Positions 1-10,412 of a stretch of DNA of 15,798 nucleotides are shown here, one piece after another. The position numbers and the translations under genes are program-made. The notes under the pieces are model-generated. The model had not been told where the DNA came from and ran no database searches. It saw only the letters and a program-made list of their open reading frames with translations. Every line of letters begins with the position of its first letter. Positions within the stretch are counted from its first letter, which is position 1. This DNA is from Anaerolineae bacterium (GTDB taxonomy: Bacteria; Chloroflexota; Anaerolineae; SSC4; Amarolineaceae). The stretch is from assembly GCA_013693795.1 (NCBI GenBank), contig CP059258.1, positions 637,623-653,420 on the forward strand. Direction: 5' to 3'.

Positions 1-1817
1 GGGAATCATCACGGGGAGACCAGTGAAACGGCTGAGTTGGCGGTAGACCAGGCCGGCCAGCAGCAGGTAGGCGGAGTGAGAGAGCCGTGTGGCGCTGGAT
101 TCACCGGCGGGATGGGGCATACCGTCCGCATCGAGGGCCAGGCCAGGGACGAGCACATGCAGCGGTACGTCGATGCGCTGCAGCCGGGTGACCAGTTGCG
201 GCGCCTGACGAAAATCGACGACGACCGCGCGGCCGAGGGTACGGCGCACGAAAGGGCGGATCGTTGGTCGGGCGACGACCTGGCTCAGGCGTTCGGGCGT
301 ATCGGCCTCGAGGACGGTCAGCTGGCGCAGCGTCAAGGGCGCCGGTGTTGTGAACCAGGCGTAGAGCACCGAATATTCAGCGGCATCGAGGGGTTGGCCG
401 CGCACCTCGGCCAGCAGACGCACGATCGCTCTGAAGGGGCGGCCGTGTTCGAGGGCACGGTTCAGGCTGGCCGGGGTCAGTCGTTGGTCGCCGCACACGC
501 ACAGGATCTCGAAAAGGTGCTGCAAGTCGAGGCTGTCCAGGGTCGCAGGGTCGGTCTCGATGTCGAAGGTCACCTCGTGGTCTGCGATGGTGCAGGCAAT
601 GGGCCGGCGCGGCGGATTGCCCGCCAGCGGTTGCCCGGCCTGGCGCCGACGTGCGGCTGGAGTGAGACGCGCGGCCAGTTCGGTCGGGAATGGAGCGTCA
701 TCGAGTGGTTGAGTGGTGTCAGGCGAGTCCCATGGCAGATCGACATTGGTCTCGACGAGTCCGAGCCAGCGCAGCGGCCCATGCACCAGACGGGCGAGCG
801 CTTCGGGCAGCACCGGCGCCATCGCGGCCCTGCCACCAGACCGGTTCGGTGTGCAGGGGTGAGCCAGATCGTGGAGAAGGTCTGGTATGGTCAGCCAGTT
901 TGGGGGTTCGCCTGGTGGAGGCGATCGAGCAGGTGCTGGGCGAAGGCCAGCGCGCCGGGCGTCTCACTGGCCGGCAGGCGGTAGGTCGACCAGAGGTCAG
1001 GCTGCGGCCAGGCTTGCCAGAGGGTGTCCAGGCGGACGGTGGGTTCGGCTTGCAGCCAGAGGGTGGCGGACGGCGCCGGCTTGACGAAACGACCGACGGT
1101 GAGGAGACCGGCGGCATGCGCCAGGTAGTGGATGAAATGCAGGCGTGGGGCCTGACGTTCGGCGCGAATCGCGGGAGATCGCTGGGCTGGGCCAGGTGCT
1201 GACTCCAACGAGTCAGGAAGCGCACTGGCAGCCAACGGCCGTGGAGGGGTGGGATATCGTAATGATGCAGCAGCCCGAGCAGCACCGCCAGGTCGAACAT
1301 CGTCGCCAGGGCGGCGGCCGGGAGGTGTCCCCCAATGGCGGCAGATGTCTGCTGTACCGGTTGAAAGGTTCGATCGCCGGGTGGGGTTGGCGTCTGATAG
1401 AACTCAGTGGGCAGGCAGAGGCGGGGTGGGTCGCCGGGGCGGGTACCGGGGGCGGGAAAGAGCAGGCCGAGGTACCAGAGGCGTTCGCTGGTATTGGCGG
1501 GATGGCGCCAGGGTTGATCGGGCAGGGGCGCGGGGGGTCCCAGGGCCGGTAAGCGCGGATAGGACCAAAGCGGGCAAAAACGCGCTGTACGACCGGCTGT
1601 GGTGAGTCGCGCAGCGTGGCGAGTGCAGCCCAGTCGTCGGCCCCAGGCGGTTCGCCAACTGGTGCAGGGTCTCGGGCTGGATCAAGAAACGATGGAGGGT
1701 GTGGACCCAGACCGCTTTGGGTGGATGGCGTTGGGGGTGAGGCAGGTAGTGGGCGCGGGCGATGGCGTGCAGGTGTCGGTAGGAGGTCAGGTTCAGGCAT
1801 TCGAGCAGTGTTGGCAT
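1..1817 (-). pseudogene. XPB/Ssl2-like N-terminal-domain (helicase-associated) protein, 5' part, frameshifted
   Basis: Reading leftward from ATG at 1817-1815, with an AGGAG ribosome site about 7 nt upstream, the protein begins MPTLLECLNLTSYRHLHAIA. Pieces in successive frames form one coherent chain: ETLHQLANRLG, then ADDWAALATLRDSPQPVVQR, then FDLAVLLGLLHHYDIPPLHG, then LHFIHYLAHAAGLLTVGRFV. From about 890 one frame stays open to the window edge for roughly 295 codons. It includes LVHGPLRWLGLVET and LTVLEADTPERLSQVVARPT. These leucine-rich blocks, and the pattern 'vLEADTPE.L....A...I.P..RR.L', resemble the XPB/Ssl2-like N-terminal domain found in large bacterial helicase-associated proteins of unclear role. 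At least four frame changes occur between 890 and 1650. Given indel errors elsewhere in the window, some or all may be artefacts. The family call is from memory of the motif style. The gene is transcribed away from the CRISPR array and is incomplete at its 3' end. Confidence 0.55.
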
Positions 1818-2084
1818 GGTGTGACTCCTCGCGTGCGTGAAAAGCCAGCCGCACAGGGTGAGGGGTGGCGGCGGCGGCGTGCAGTGGATGGTGATCTTGG
1901 TCATTTGACGCGATTTGGCAGATGCGGGTATACTTAGAGCAGGTGAAATTGTTTCCATCGGCTCGATTCGGTGTCCTGTTGGAACGTGCCGGCGCCGTCC
2001 GGTCGCAGCGGATAAGAGCGCTGCCAGGACAGCGCTTTATTAATGAAGCAATCGTAACACAGAATCTCGCTGGAAACAAACCGC
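1818..2084 (+). promoter_or_regulatory. CRISPR leader region
   Basis: This 267-bp stretch lies between the divergent XPB-like gene and the first repeat and has no convincing gene. Its last 50 bases are distinctly richer in A+T than the surroundings. It holds the promoter at 1905-1934. A 6-bp hairpin, AGCGCT at 2017-2022 and again at 2031-2036 (self-complementary halves, 8-nt loop), is followed by TTTATT. Repeats ending in ATTGAAAC on the plus strand, together with the promoter direction, put the leader at this side, so the repeats from 2085 onward should carry the newest spacers. Confidence 0.7.
1905..1934 (+). promoter_or_regulatory. Leader promoter for pre-crRNA
   Basis: TTGACG at 1905-1910 and TATACT at 1929-1934 are separated by 18 bp. 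Both are one base off the sigma70 consensus. Transcription would start near 1941 and enter the first repeat about 145 nt later. This is the best promoter visible upstream of the array. Confidence 0.65.
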
Positions 2085-4700
2085 GTCCGGACATGCCTAA
2101 GCCCTGGAGAGGGATTGAAACTTGGCCAGGACCCGCAAGGAAGCGAGTCTGGCATCGGTCCGGACATGCCTAAGCCCTGGAGAGGGATTGAAACCGCTAG
2201 CGTCCTGCTGCGCAGGCGCGGCGGCGGTCCGGACATGCCTAAGCCCTGGAGAGGGATTGAAACAGCCTCCGATGTACTGCGTAACCTCGAAGAACTGGGT
2301 CGTCCGGACATGCCTAAGCCCTGGAGAGGGATTGAAACCATGGTGCTAGGCACCATCTCACAGAGGTACGAGGCTAGTCCGGACATGCCTAAGCCCTGGA
2401 GAGGGATTGAAACTCCCATTGACCGCCGCGTGCCAGAATTCATAGACATCGCGTCCGGACATGCCTAAGCCCTGGAGAGGGATTGAAACGCCTACTGAGA
2501 CCGCGACGGCGACGGCCAGCCCGAGTCCGGACATGCCTAAGCCCTGGAGAGGGATTGAAACCGGCGTACTGCCCACTCACAACTTCGTAACGAACCAGGT
2601 CCGGACATGCCTAAGCCCTGGAGAGGGATTGAAACCAGCAGGACCCACCGGGCCTTCCGTACCGCGCGCCCTGCGGTCCGGACATGCCTAAGCCCTGGAG
2701 AGGGATTGAAACCGAAGCTCCGCCAAATCCTCGGCCGTGAGACCGGGGAGGTCCGGACATGCCTAAGCCCTGGAGAGGGATTGAAACTGAACACCTGACA
2801 ATTCACCACGCCTTGCAGCTTGGTCCGGACATGCCTAAGCCCTGGAGAGGGATTGAAACTCGGTAGCACGGTCGTTCCCCGAGGAGACGTGGTCCGGACA
2901 TGCCTAAGCCCTGGAGAGGGATTGAAACCAGCAGTGCTGGCTCCACTGAAAGGTACGCATGGTCCGGACATGCCTAAGCCCTGGAGAGGGATTGAAACAC
3001 TACGCTGTCAACCTTTTCTCACGACTGTGGAGGAGGTCCGACATGCCTAAGCCCTGGAGAGGGATTGAAACTCCCGGGCGTTCTGCACGTCCATCACGGC
3101 GCCCATCGCGTGTCCGGACATGCCTAAGCCCTGGAGAGGGATTGAAACGTAAAACGTAACTGCTCAGCCGGCGGGTGCGTGTACGGTCCGGACATGCCTA
3201 AGCCCTGGAGAGGGATTGAAACTACCCGACGGTAAGAGCCATTGAGACTCAAGCCGTGTGTCCGGACATGCCTAAGCCCTGGAGAGGGATTGAAACCATA
3301 GACGGGGTGACCTGGGGGCCGGGGCCGCCTTCATGGTCCGGACATGCCTAAGCCCTGGAGAGGGATTGAAACCAAGTAAGTGTCAAGGGGTGGGAAATGC
3401 CTGAGTGGTGTCCGGACATGCCTAAGCCCTGGAGAGGGATTGAAACTTGGCCCGGTGGTGGGCCTGGTGACACAGGCTGTGGGTCCGGACATGCCTAAGC
3501 CCTGGAGAGGGATTGAAACTGTCGCTGGGGATCGTCCAGAATCCGTCGACGGCCGTCCGGACATGCCTAAGCCCTGGAGAGGGATTGAAACGAGTGAGGA
3601 GCGGAGTGCCCACCACGCCCGCCTCCCGGTCCGGACATGCCTAAGCCCTGGAGAGGGATTGAAACTGAACAGCGCCGAACACCAGTGCGGCAATCAGGGC
3701 CAAGAGTCCGGACGTGCCTAAGCCCTGGAGAGGGATTGAAACGAGGTAGAAGGAGAAGTTCCCGAGGTGCTGGACCTGAAAGTCCGGACGTGCCTAAGCC
3801 CTGGAGAGGGATTGAAACTTCGAGGTCGTGGGCCTTCTTCGGGTCCAGATTATCACGGGTCCGACGTGCCTAAGCCCTGGAGAGGGATTGAAACGGATAA
3901 TCGCCCGGATCTTGGCCACATCATCGGTAGTCCGGACGTGCCTAAGCCCTGGAGAGGGATTGAAACCCTGCATCTCGGCACGCATCTCGGCCAGCCGCTC
4001 TTGCGTCCGGACGTGCCTAAGCCCTGGAGAGGGATTGAAACTCGGTGTCTACAGATCGGACGCGCTGAAGGTCACGGCCGTCCGGACGTGCCTAAGCCCT
4101 GGAGAGGGATTGAAACTTCATCACCGACCCTCCGCCTATGATGCGTATTGCGGGTCGTCCGGACGTGCCTAAGCCCTGGAGAGGGATTGAAACGCCACGG
4201 GCCTGGGCCTCTGCTCGGCGATCGCGGTTCCTGTCCGGACGTGCCTAAGCCCTGGAGAGGGATTGAAACGAATAACTCCCTCTTGCAGGGCAGCGACCGA
4301 GATGGTCCGGACGTGCCTAAGCCCTGGAGAGGGATTGAAACCCTTGATGCGACTGATCAAGGCGACCAGACTCAAGGGTCCGGACGTGCCTAAGCCCTGG
4401 AGAGGGATTGAAACGGGGGCCGGTTGCTCTCGATCTGAAGAGGAACCCCGTCCGGACGTGCCTAAGCCCTGGAGAGGGATTGAAACGAATCAAGGCAAGC
4501 CCGACCAACAGCCTGCGTTTCATTGTCCGGACGTGCCTAAGCCCTGGAGAGGGATTGAAACTCGGATCCTCCGCAGACATCGTAATGTCTGCGCCACCGT
4601 GTCCGGACGTGCCTAAGCCCTGGAGAGGGATTGAAACTTACGGCCCCGCTTGGGCCGGTTATCCAGGCATTGGGTCCGGACATGCCTAAGCCCTGGAGAG
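2085..4700 (+). CRISPR. CRISPR array segment 1: 35 full repeats plus the first 27 bp of repeat 36
   Basis: The repeat is 37 bp. It starts with the perfect palindrome GTCCGGAC, carries CCCTGGAGAGGG (CCCT/AGGG stem, GGAG loop) and ends ATTGAAAC. Repeat starts include 2085, 2158, 2227, 2302, 2377, 2453, 2525, 2599, 2676, 2751 and so on to 4601, with repeat 36 starting at 4674. The average period is 74 bp; spacers are unique, mostly 35-40 nt, the shortest I measured being 32 nt. Repeats 1-22 and 36 read GGACATG; repeats 23-35 (3706-4637) read GGACGTG. Repeats at 3036 and 3859 lack one G of GTCCGGAC. The 3' handle ATTGAAAC is typical of type I and III systems, so subtype cannot be assigned without cas genes. 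Repeat 36 is interrupted after position 27 by an IS110 element. Confidence 0.98.
4562..4600 (+). repeat. CRISPR spacer containing a perfect 9-bp hairpin
   Basis: Within this spacer CGCAGACAT (4572-4580) and ATGTCTGCG (4585-4593) are exact inverted copies around the loop cgta. The protospacer source therefore contains a strong palindrome, as in a terminator or operator, and the crRNA could fold on itself. Confidence 0.85.
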
Positions 4701-4739
4701 CATCCTCTAGACAAAATGTCAAACCGGGCGGAGGGCGTG

Positions 4740-4910
4740 GTTATAGCCGCGCATGGAGATGTGCGGATTGGTGGTTATGTAAATGACCGGTGATCGGTCT
4801 CCAGCCGGTGAGGCGTTGAACGGGCAACGGCCGGCCCACCCAGCCTAGTTGACGGTATGCGCACACTGGGGTGCACCATCCGCTGCGGGCATACGGGCCG
4901 GGCCGCAGGA
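4740..4910 (-). ncRNA. Candidate bridge RNA / seekRNA of IS110 copy 1, guides matching the CRISPR repeat
   Basis: This is conserved noncoding DNA downstream of the transposase, read on its coding strand. CTGGAGA (complement of 4798-4804) equals the left half of the insertion site in the repeat. CAATCC (complement of 4765-4770) is complementary to the right half, GGATTG. Two guides that address opposite strands across the cut are what an IS110 target-binding loop requires. The first guide sits in the loop of an ACCGG/CCGGT stem, and the second abuts an 8-bp stem with one mismatch and a CTCC loop. The 5' part folds as GGCCCGGCCC with GGGCCGGCC around an inner GTATG/CATAC stem. That part holds GGATG (complement of 4877-4881) and ACTAG (complement of 4845-4849), which match the two element ends. 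The 7- and 6-nt target matches are suggestive and the 5-nt donor matches weak. RNA ends are estimates. Confidence 0.55.
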
Positions 4911-5051
4911 CTGTGGGGTCAGTCAAGCCGCAACCAGGCTAACAGAGCGGTCACAGAAGACCCAAGGGAGTGGCGGTTGAACGGTAACGGACAACGCCTG
5001 CCGGATGGGTGACGCTGATCGCCGGTGTTTGCAGGTTAGTGGCCGCTGGGG

Positions 5052-6449
5052 TTAGCGGTCAGTGGTGCGCTGCCATAGGGCCTCCTGTTCTGGGGACAAG
5101 GGGGAGCGGTAGGGCTGCTGCGACCTGAGCAGGGCAAAGAGAACCCGATTGGCCTTATTGGCGGCATGGATGGTGGCAAGGGTGTTGTTGAGGCCACGCT
5201 GGCGCGCCTGCACGTACAGGCGGGTGCAGTCGGGGCAGTGCAGGGCGGTAAGATGACCGATTTGGAAGAGCGTAGCACGGAGGAAGGGGATCCTCGGTGC
5301 GAGATGCCGCCCGTGTAGCGGTGGTTGCCGGAGTCGGCCTGGGTAGGGTCGAAACCGGCGTAGGCCCAGATCTGGCGGGCGGAGGTAAAGCGATCGGGGT
5401 CGCCGATGCCCGCCAGGTAGCGGGCCGCCATACGTGGGCTGACACCGGGCAGGGTAGTCAAGACCTGACCGAAGGTGGCGGGTAGGAGGGCGGTGGCCCG
5501 TGCTTCGTAGGCCGCGACCTGGTCTTCGAACCAGCAGTACTGGAGGAAGTCGGCCTGGGCTTGCGCAGTGAGGAGCGCACAGACGTCCGCAGAGGGTAAG
5601 AGGCTCTGCTGGGCGATGGCGTAGATGCGGTTGGCGGTGACCGGGCCACAGCGCTGACCGTGGTCGCTGAAGAGTTGGCGGATGCCAGCAGGACCGAGGT
5701 CACGCAGGTGGTAGGGATTGGGACAGGTTTGGAGCAGGAGGCGCACCGGGTTCGTTCCAGGGGTGAGGAATCGACGAGATGCTGCAGGGGTGGCAGTTCG
5801 GGATGGGTGCGCTGGTAGGAACGGGCGTTGCCCAGGGCGCCAGGCCAGAGTTGGTCGAGGGTGCGCAGGATGTGCGTGTTCAGACGGCGTTGGCGTTGGA
5901 GGAGGTTCTGGACGTAACGCAGGGCCAGGCGCAGCTCGGTCTCAGCCTGACTGAGGCTTGGTGCGGGTAGCCTTGGCCCTCGGCCAGAAGTTCGGCGATG
6001 GCAATGACGTCGATCTTGTCTGATTTGCGGCGGCGTTGGGTGGTGCGCTGTCGGGCTTCTTTGACCAGGGCGGGGTTGAGCCAACGGTAACGGACGAGGG
6101 GGCGAGTGCGCCGGTGAGATGGGCGTGGAAATCGGTGGCCAGGTGGTGACTGAGGCTCTGGTGATAGATGCCGGTCGGTTCGTGGCCGAAGATGCCCAGG
6201 TCGTACTGACCGCTGAGCAGATGGGCACGGATCTGCTCACGTGTGGTGCGGTAGCCCTCGGCCAGGCTTGAGACTTTGTGCGGCGGCATCAGCACTTCGC
6301 CCGCCAGGGTACGCATGTAGTGCATGTGGACATCCTTGCCGATGTCCCAGGCATCGATCAACACTCGCTGCGGGTCGAAGCGCCGCAGCTCGGCGGGCGG
6401 CCTCGAGGCCGTTCGCAGCATTCACTGACACCAACTGATCGTTCGACAT
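5052..6449 (-). pseudogene. IS110-family DEDD transposase, copy 1 (frameshifted as read)
   Basis: The start ATG at 6449-6447 follows AAGGAG (complement of 6457-6462) by 7 nt; the stop is TAA at 5054-5052. Joining the frames gives about 467 residues ending WQRTTDR. The N-terminal RuvC-like DEDD domain shows D36 in AWDIGKDVHMHY, E91 in GIFGHEPTGIYHQ, and D145 and D148 in RRKSDKIDVIAIAELL. The C-terminal Transposase_20 region has LPGVSPRMAARYLAGIGDP, then QADSGNHRYTGGISHRGSPF with the likely catalytic serine near 375. It recombines circular donor DNA with a guide-specified target. Frame breaks fall at or beside C runs: after LTGALAP, after GQGY, and in RGSPF (these three shared with copy 2). Breaks near residue 20 and at ERTR are unique to this copy; copy 2 reads through those two sites. 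Homopolymer sequencing error is the likely cause for the unique ones, while real inactivation of the shared ones cannot be excluded. Confidence 0.88.
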
Positions 6450-6579
6450 GGTCGTGCTCCTTTTCTCTGACCTGCGCCGGTCAAGCCTCCCACCGTGCGG
6501 GCAGCGGCGAATTGTTGGCGGCATCGAGCTATGGTATACTCACGTTCGCACGATGGGCTGCTCTGACCGGCTTGGCGCT

Positions 6580-6608
6580 TCGACGCCGCAACAACTCGCT
6601 GGTATAAT
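6580..6608 (+). promoter_or_regulatory. Possible outward promoter at the right end of IS110 copy 1
   Basis: TATAAT at 6603-6608 is a perfect -10 box, preceded 17 bp upstream by TCGACG (four of six matches to TTGACA, 6580-6585). It lies within the small inverted repeat GGTAT/ATACC (6601-6614) and points out of the element into array segment 2, which starts about 50 bp away. It could instead be an assembled junction promoter or a structural element of the IS end. No expression evidence is available. Confidence 0.35.
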
Positions 6609-6657
6609 GATACCGCATAGTGAGTGCCACAGGGGTGGCCCGTTGTGTTTATACTAG

Positions 6658-7038
6658 GGATTGAAACAGAAAACTTCCGCCTTTCGCCGACCAGATAGCC
6701 TGGTGTCCGGACATGCCTAAGCCCTGGAGAGGGATTGAAACCGACAATCAGGGCCAACAGGGCCAACAGGGCCAACAGGTCCGGACATGCCTAAGCCCTG
6801 GAGAGGGATTGAAACAGACAGCGTCACCTCCAGGTCTTCTGGGCCACCGTAGTCCGGACATGCCTAAGCCCTGGAGAGGGATTGAAACGAACTACGGTCA
6901 CAATCGGCCAGGTAGCCTGGGGGTATGCGTCCGGACATGCCTAAGCCCTGGAGAGGGATTGAAACCGACAATCAGGGCCAACAGGGCCAACAGGGCCAAC
7001 AGGGCCAACAGGTCCGGACATGCCTAAGCCCTGGAGAG
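6658..7038 (+). CRISPR. CRISPR array segment 2: end of repeat 36, four full repeats, first 27 bp of repeat 41
   Basis: It begins with GGATTGAAAC, the last 10 bp of the split repeat 36. Full repeats start at 6705, 6779, 6852 and 6929, all of the GGACATG type. It ends with the first 27 bp of repeat 41 (7012-7038), interrupted by IS110 copy 2. The spacers at 6742-6778 and 6966-7011 share CGACAATCA followed by three or four copies of GGGCCAACA. This segment is about 2 kb further from the leader promoter than it was before insertion. Confidence 0.97.
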
Positions 7039-7077
7039 CATCCTCTAGACAAAATGTCAAACCGGGCGGAGGGCGTG

Positions 7078-7248
7078 GTCATAGCCGCGCATGGAGATGT
7101 GCGGATTGGTGGTTATGTAAATGACCGGTGATCGGTCTCCAGCCGGTGAGGCGTTGAACGGGCAACGGCCGGCCCACCCAGCCTAGTTGACGGTATGCGC
7201 ACACTGGGGTGCACCATCCGCTGCGGGCATACGGGCCGAGCCGCAGGA
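7078..7248 (-). ncRNA. Candidate bridge RNA / seekRNA of IS110 copy 2
   Basis: The sequence corresponds to the candidate in copy 1. It keeps the TCTCCAG and GGATTG blocks that give CTGGAGA and CAATCC in the RNA, as well as the flanking stems. Preservation of both guide blocks is expected because this copy used the same target, though recency alone would also explain identity. Confidence 0.5.
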
Positions 7249-7389
7249 CTGTGGGGTCAGTCAAGCCGCAACCAGGCTAACAGAGCGGTCACAGAAGACC
7301 CAAGGGAGTGGCGGTTGAACGGTAACGGACAACGCCTGCCGGATGGGTGACGCTGATCGCCGGTGTTTGCAGGTTAGTGGCCGCTGGGG

Positions 7390-8788
7390 TTAGCGGTCAG
7401 TGGTGCGCTGCCATAGGGCCTCCTGTTCTGGGGACAAGGGGAGCGGTAGGGCTGCTGCGACCTGAGCAGGGCAAAGAGAACCCGATTGGCCTTATTGGCG
7501 GCATGGATGGTGGCAAGGGTGTTGTTGAGGCCACGCTGGCGCGCCTGCACGTACAGGCGGGTGCAGTCGGGGCAGTGCAGGGCGGTAAGATGACCGATTT
7601 GGAAGAGCGTAGCACGGAGGAAGGGGATCCTCGGTGCGAGATGCCGCCCGTGTAGCGGTGGTTGCCGGAGTCGGCCTGGGTAGGGTCGAAACCGGCGTAG
7701 GCCCAGATCTGGCGGGCGGAGGTAAAGCGATCGGGGTCGCCGATGCCCGCCAGGTAGCGGGCCGCCATACGTGGGCTGACACCGGGCAGGGTAGTCAAGA
7801 CCTGACCGAAGGTGGCGGGTAGGAGGGCGGTGGCCCGTGCTTCGTAGGCCGCGACCTGGTCTTCGAACCAGCAGTACTGGAGGAAGTCGGCCTGGGCTTG
7901 CGCAGTGAGGAGCGCACAGACGTCCGCAGAGGGTAAGAGGCTCTGCTGGGCGATGGCGTAGATGCGGTTGGCGGTGACCGGGCCACAGCGCTGACCGTGG
8001 TCGCTGAAGAGTTGGCGGATGCCAGCAGGACCGAGGTCACGCAGGTGGTAGGGATTGGGACAGGTTTGGAGCAGGAGGCGCACCCGGGTTCGTTCCAGGG
8101 GTGAGGAATCGACGAGATGCTGCAGGGTGGCAGTTCGGGATGGGTGCGCTGGTAGGAACGGGCGTTGCCCAGGGCGCCAGGCCAGAGTTGGTCGAGGGTG
8201 CGCAGGATGTGCGTGTTCAGACGGCGTTGGCGTTGGAGGAGGTTCTGGACGTAACGCAGGGCCAGGCGCAGCTCGGTCTCAGCCTGACTGAGGCTTGGTG
8301 CGGGTAGCCTTGGCCCTCGGCCAGAAGTTCGGCGATGGCAATGACGTCGATCTTGTCTGATTTGCGGCGGCGTTGGGTGGTGCGCTGTCGGGCTTCTTTG
8401 ACCAGGGCGGGGTTGAGCCAACGGTAACGGACGAGGGGGCGAGTGCGCCGGTGAGATGGGCGTGGAAATCGGTGGCCAGGTGGTGACTGAGGCTCTGGTG
8501 ATAGATGCCGGTCGGTTCGTGGCCGAAGATGCCCAGGTCGTACTGACCGCTGAGCAGATGGGCACGGATCTGCTCACGTGTGGTGCGGTAGCCCTCGGCC
8601 AGACTTGAGACTTTGTGCGGCGACATCAGCACTTCGCCCGCCAGGGTACGCATGTAGTGCATGTGGACATCCTTGCCGATGTCCCAGGCATCGATCAACA
8701 CTCGCTGCGGGTCGAAGCGCCGCAGCTCGGCGCGGGCGGCCTCGAGGCCGTTCGCAGCATTCACTGACACCAACTGATCGTTCGACAT
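7390..8788 (-). pseudogene. IS110-family DEDD transposase, copy 2 (frameshifted as read)
   Basis: ATG lies at 8788-8786 and the TAA stop at 7392-7390. Its N terminus reads straight through MSNDQLVSVNAANGL into DAWDIGKDVHMHY, where copy 1 has lost two bases. ERTRVRLLLQ also reads through, where copy 1 breaks. Conversely it lacks a base in PPLQHL and another in the C run of YRSPLSP, both intact in copy 1. Combining the two copies repairs four breaks and leaves three shared ones (after LTGALAP, after GQGY, within RGSPF), each curable by one extra C in or beside a C run. Catalytic residues are as in copy 1. The pattern favours long-read indel error over decay. Confidence 0.88.
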
Positions 8789-8996
8789 GGTCGTGCTCCT
8801 TTTCTCTGACCTGCGCCGGTCAAGCCTCCCACCGTGCGCGGCAGCGGCGAATTGTTGGCGGCATCGAGCTATGGTATACTCACGTTCGCACGATGGGCTG
8901 CTCTGACCGGCTTGGCGCTTCGACGCCGCAACAACTCGCTGGTATAATGATACCGCATAGTGAGTGCCACAGGGGTGGCCCGTTGTGTTTATACTA

Positions 8997-10411
<1,415 letters not shown>

Positions 10412-10412
<1 letters not shown>

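Larger units (their letters stand above)
4701..6657 (-). mobile_element. IS110-family insertion sequence, copy 1, inside CRISPR repeat 36
   Basis: The element is 1957 bp long and splits repeat 36 into 27 bp (4674-4700) and 10 bp (6658-6667), which together rebuild the repeat exactly with no duplication. The left end starts CATCCTCTAGAC and the right end finishes TTTATACTAG. Both sides fit exchange at a shared AG dinucleotide (target GAG-AG-GGATTG, donor ACT-AG-CATCC). There are no long terminal inverted repeats, but subterminal similarity is visible: CTAGACAAAATGTCAAACC on the left against CTAGTATAAACACAACGGGC, the complement of the right end. The transposase reads right to left. It has about 200 bp of noncoding DNA ahead of it and about 350 bp after it, and the longer downstream region is where IS1111-type members keep their guide RNA. 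Confidence 0.92.
7039..8996 (-). mobile_element. IS110-family insertion sequence, copy 2, inside CRISPR repeat 41 (interrupted near its right end by IS630 elements)
   Basis: It is nearly identical to copy 1 and in the same orientation, inserted at the same point of a repeat (27 bp at 7012-7038, remaining 10 bp at 13030-13039). Its right terminus ATACTAG has been split at the TA by a stack of three IS630-type elements, so its last base, G, lies at 13029. Scattered substitutions and small indels separate it from copy 1, for example one extra CG in the codons near residue 20. Confidence 0.92.

Noticed and set aside
37..984. A 315-codon plus-strand open frame
   Set aside because: The opposite strand encodes a coherent XPB-like protein continuing to the window edge. 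The plus frame has no family signal and is an antisense artefact of high GC.
2011..2040. AGCGCT hairpin followed by TTTATT as a transcription terminator
   Set aside because: It has only a 6-bp stem and no T run, and it lies between the leader promoter and the first repeat, where termination would silence the array. Noted as a leader hairpin only.
2115..4722. Many open frames with repeating CLSPGEGLK or MPKPWRGIE motifs on both strands
   Set aside because: They are translations of the 37-bp CRISPR repeats with variable spacers between, not tandem-repeat proteins.
4741..4926. Minus-strand 61-codon open frame in the IS110 noncoding end, repeated in all copies
   Set aside because: It has no ribosome site or family resemblance and overlaps the candidate guide RNA. 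Its conservation follows from recent copying of the element.
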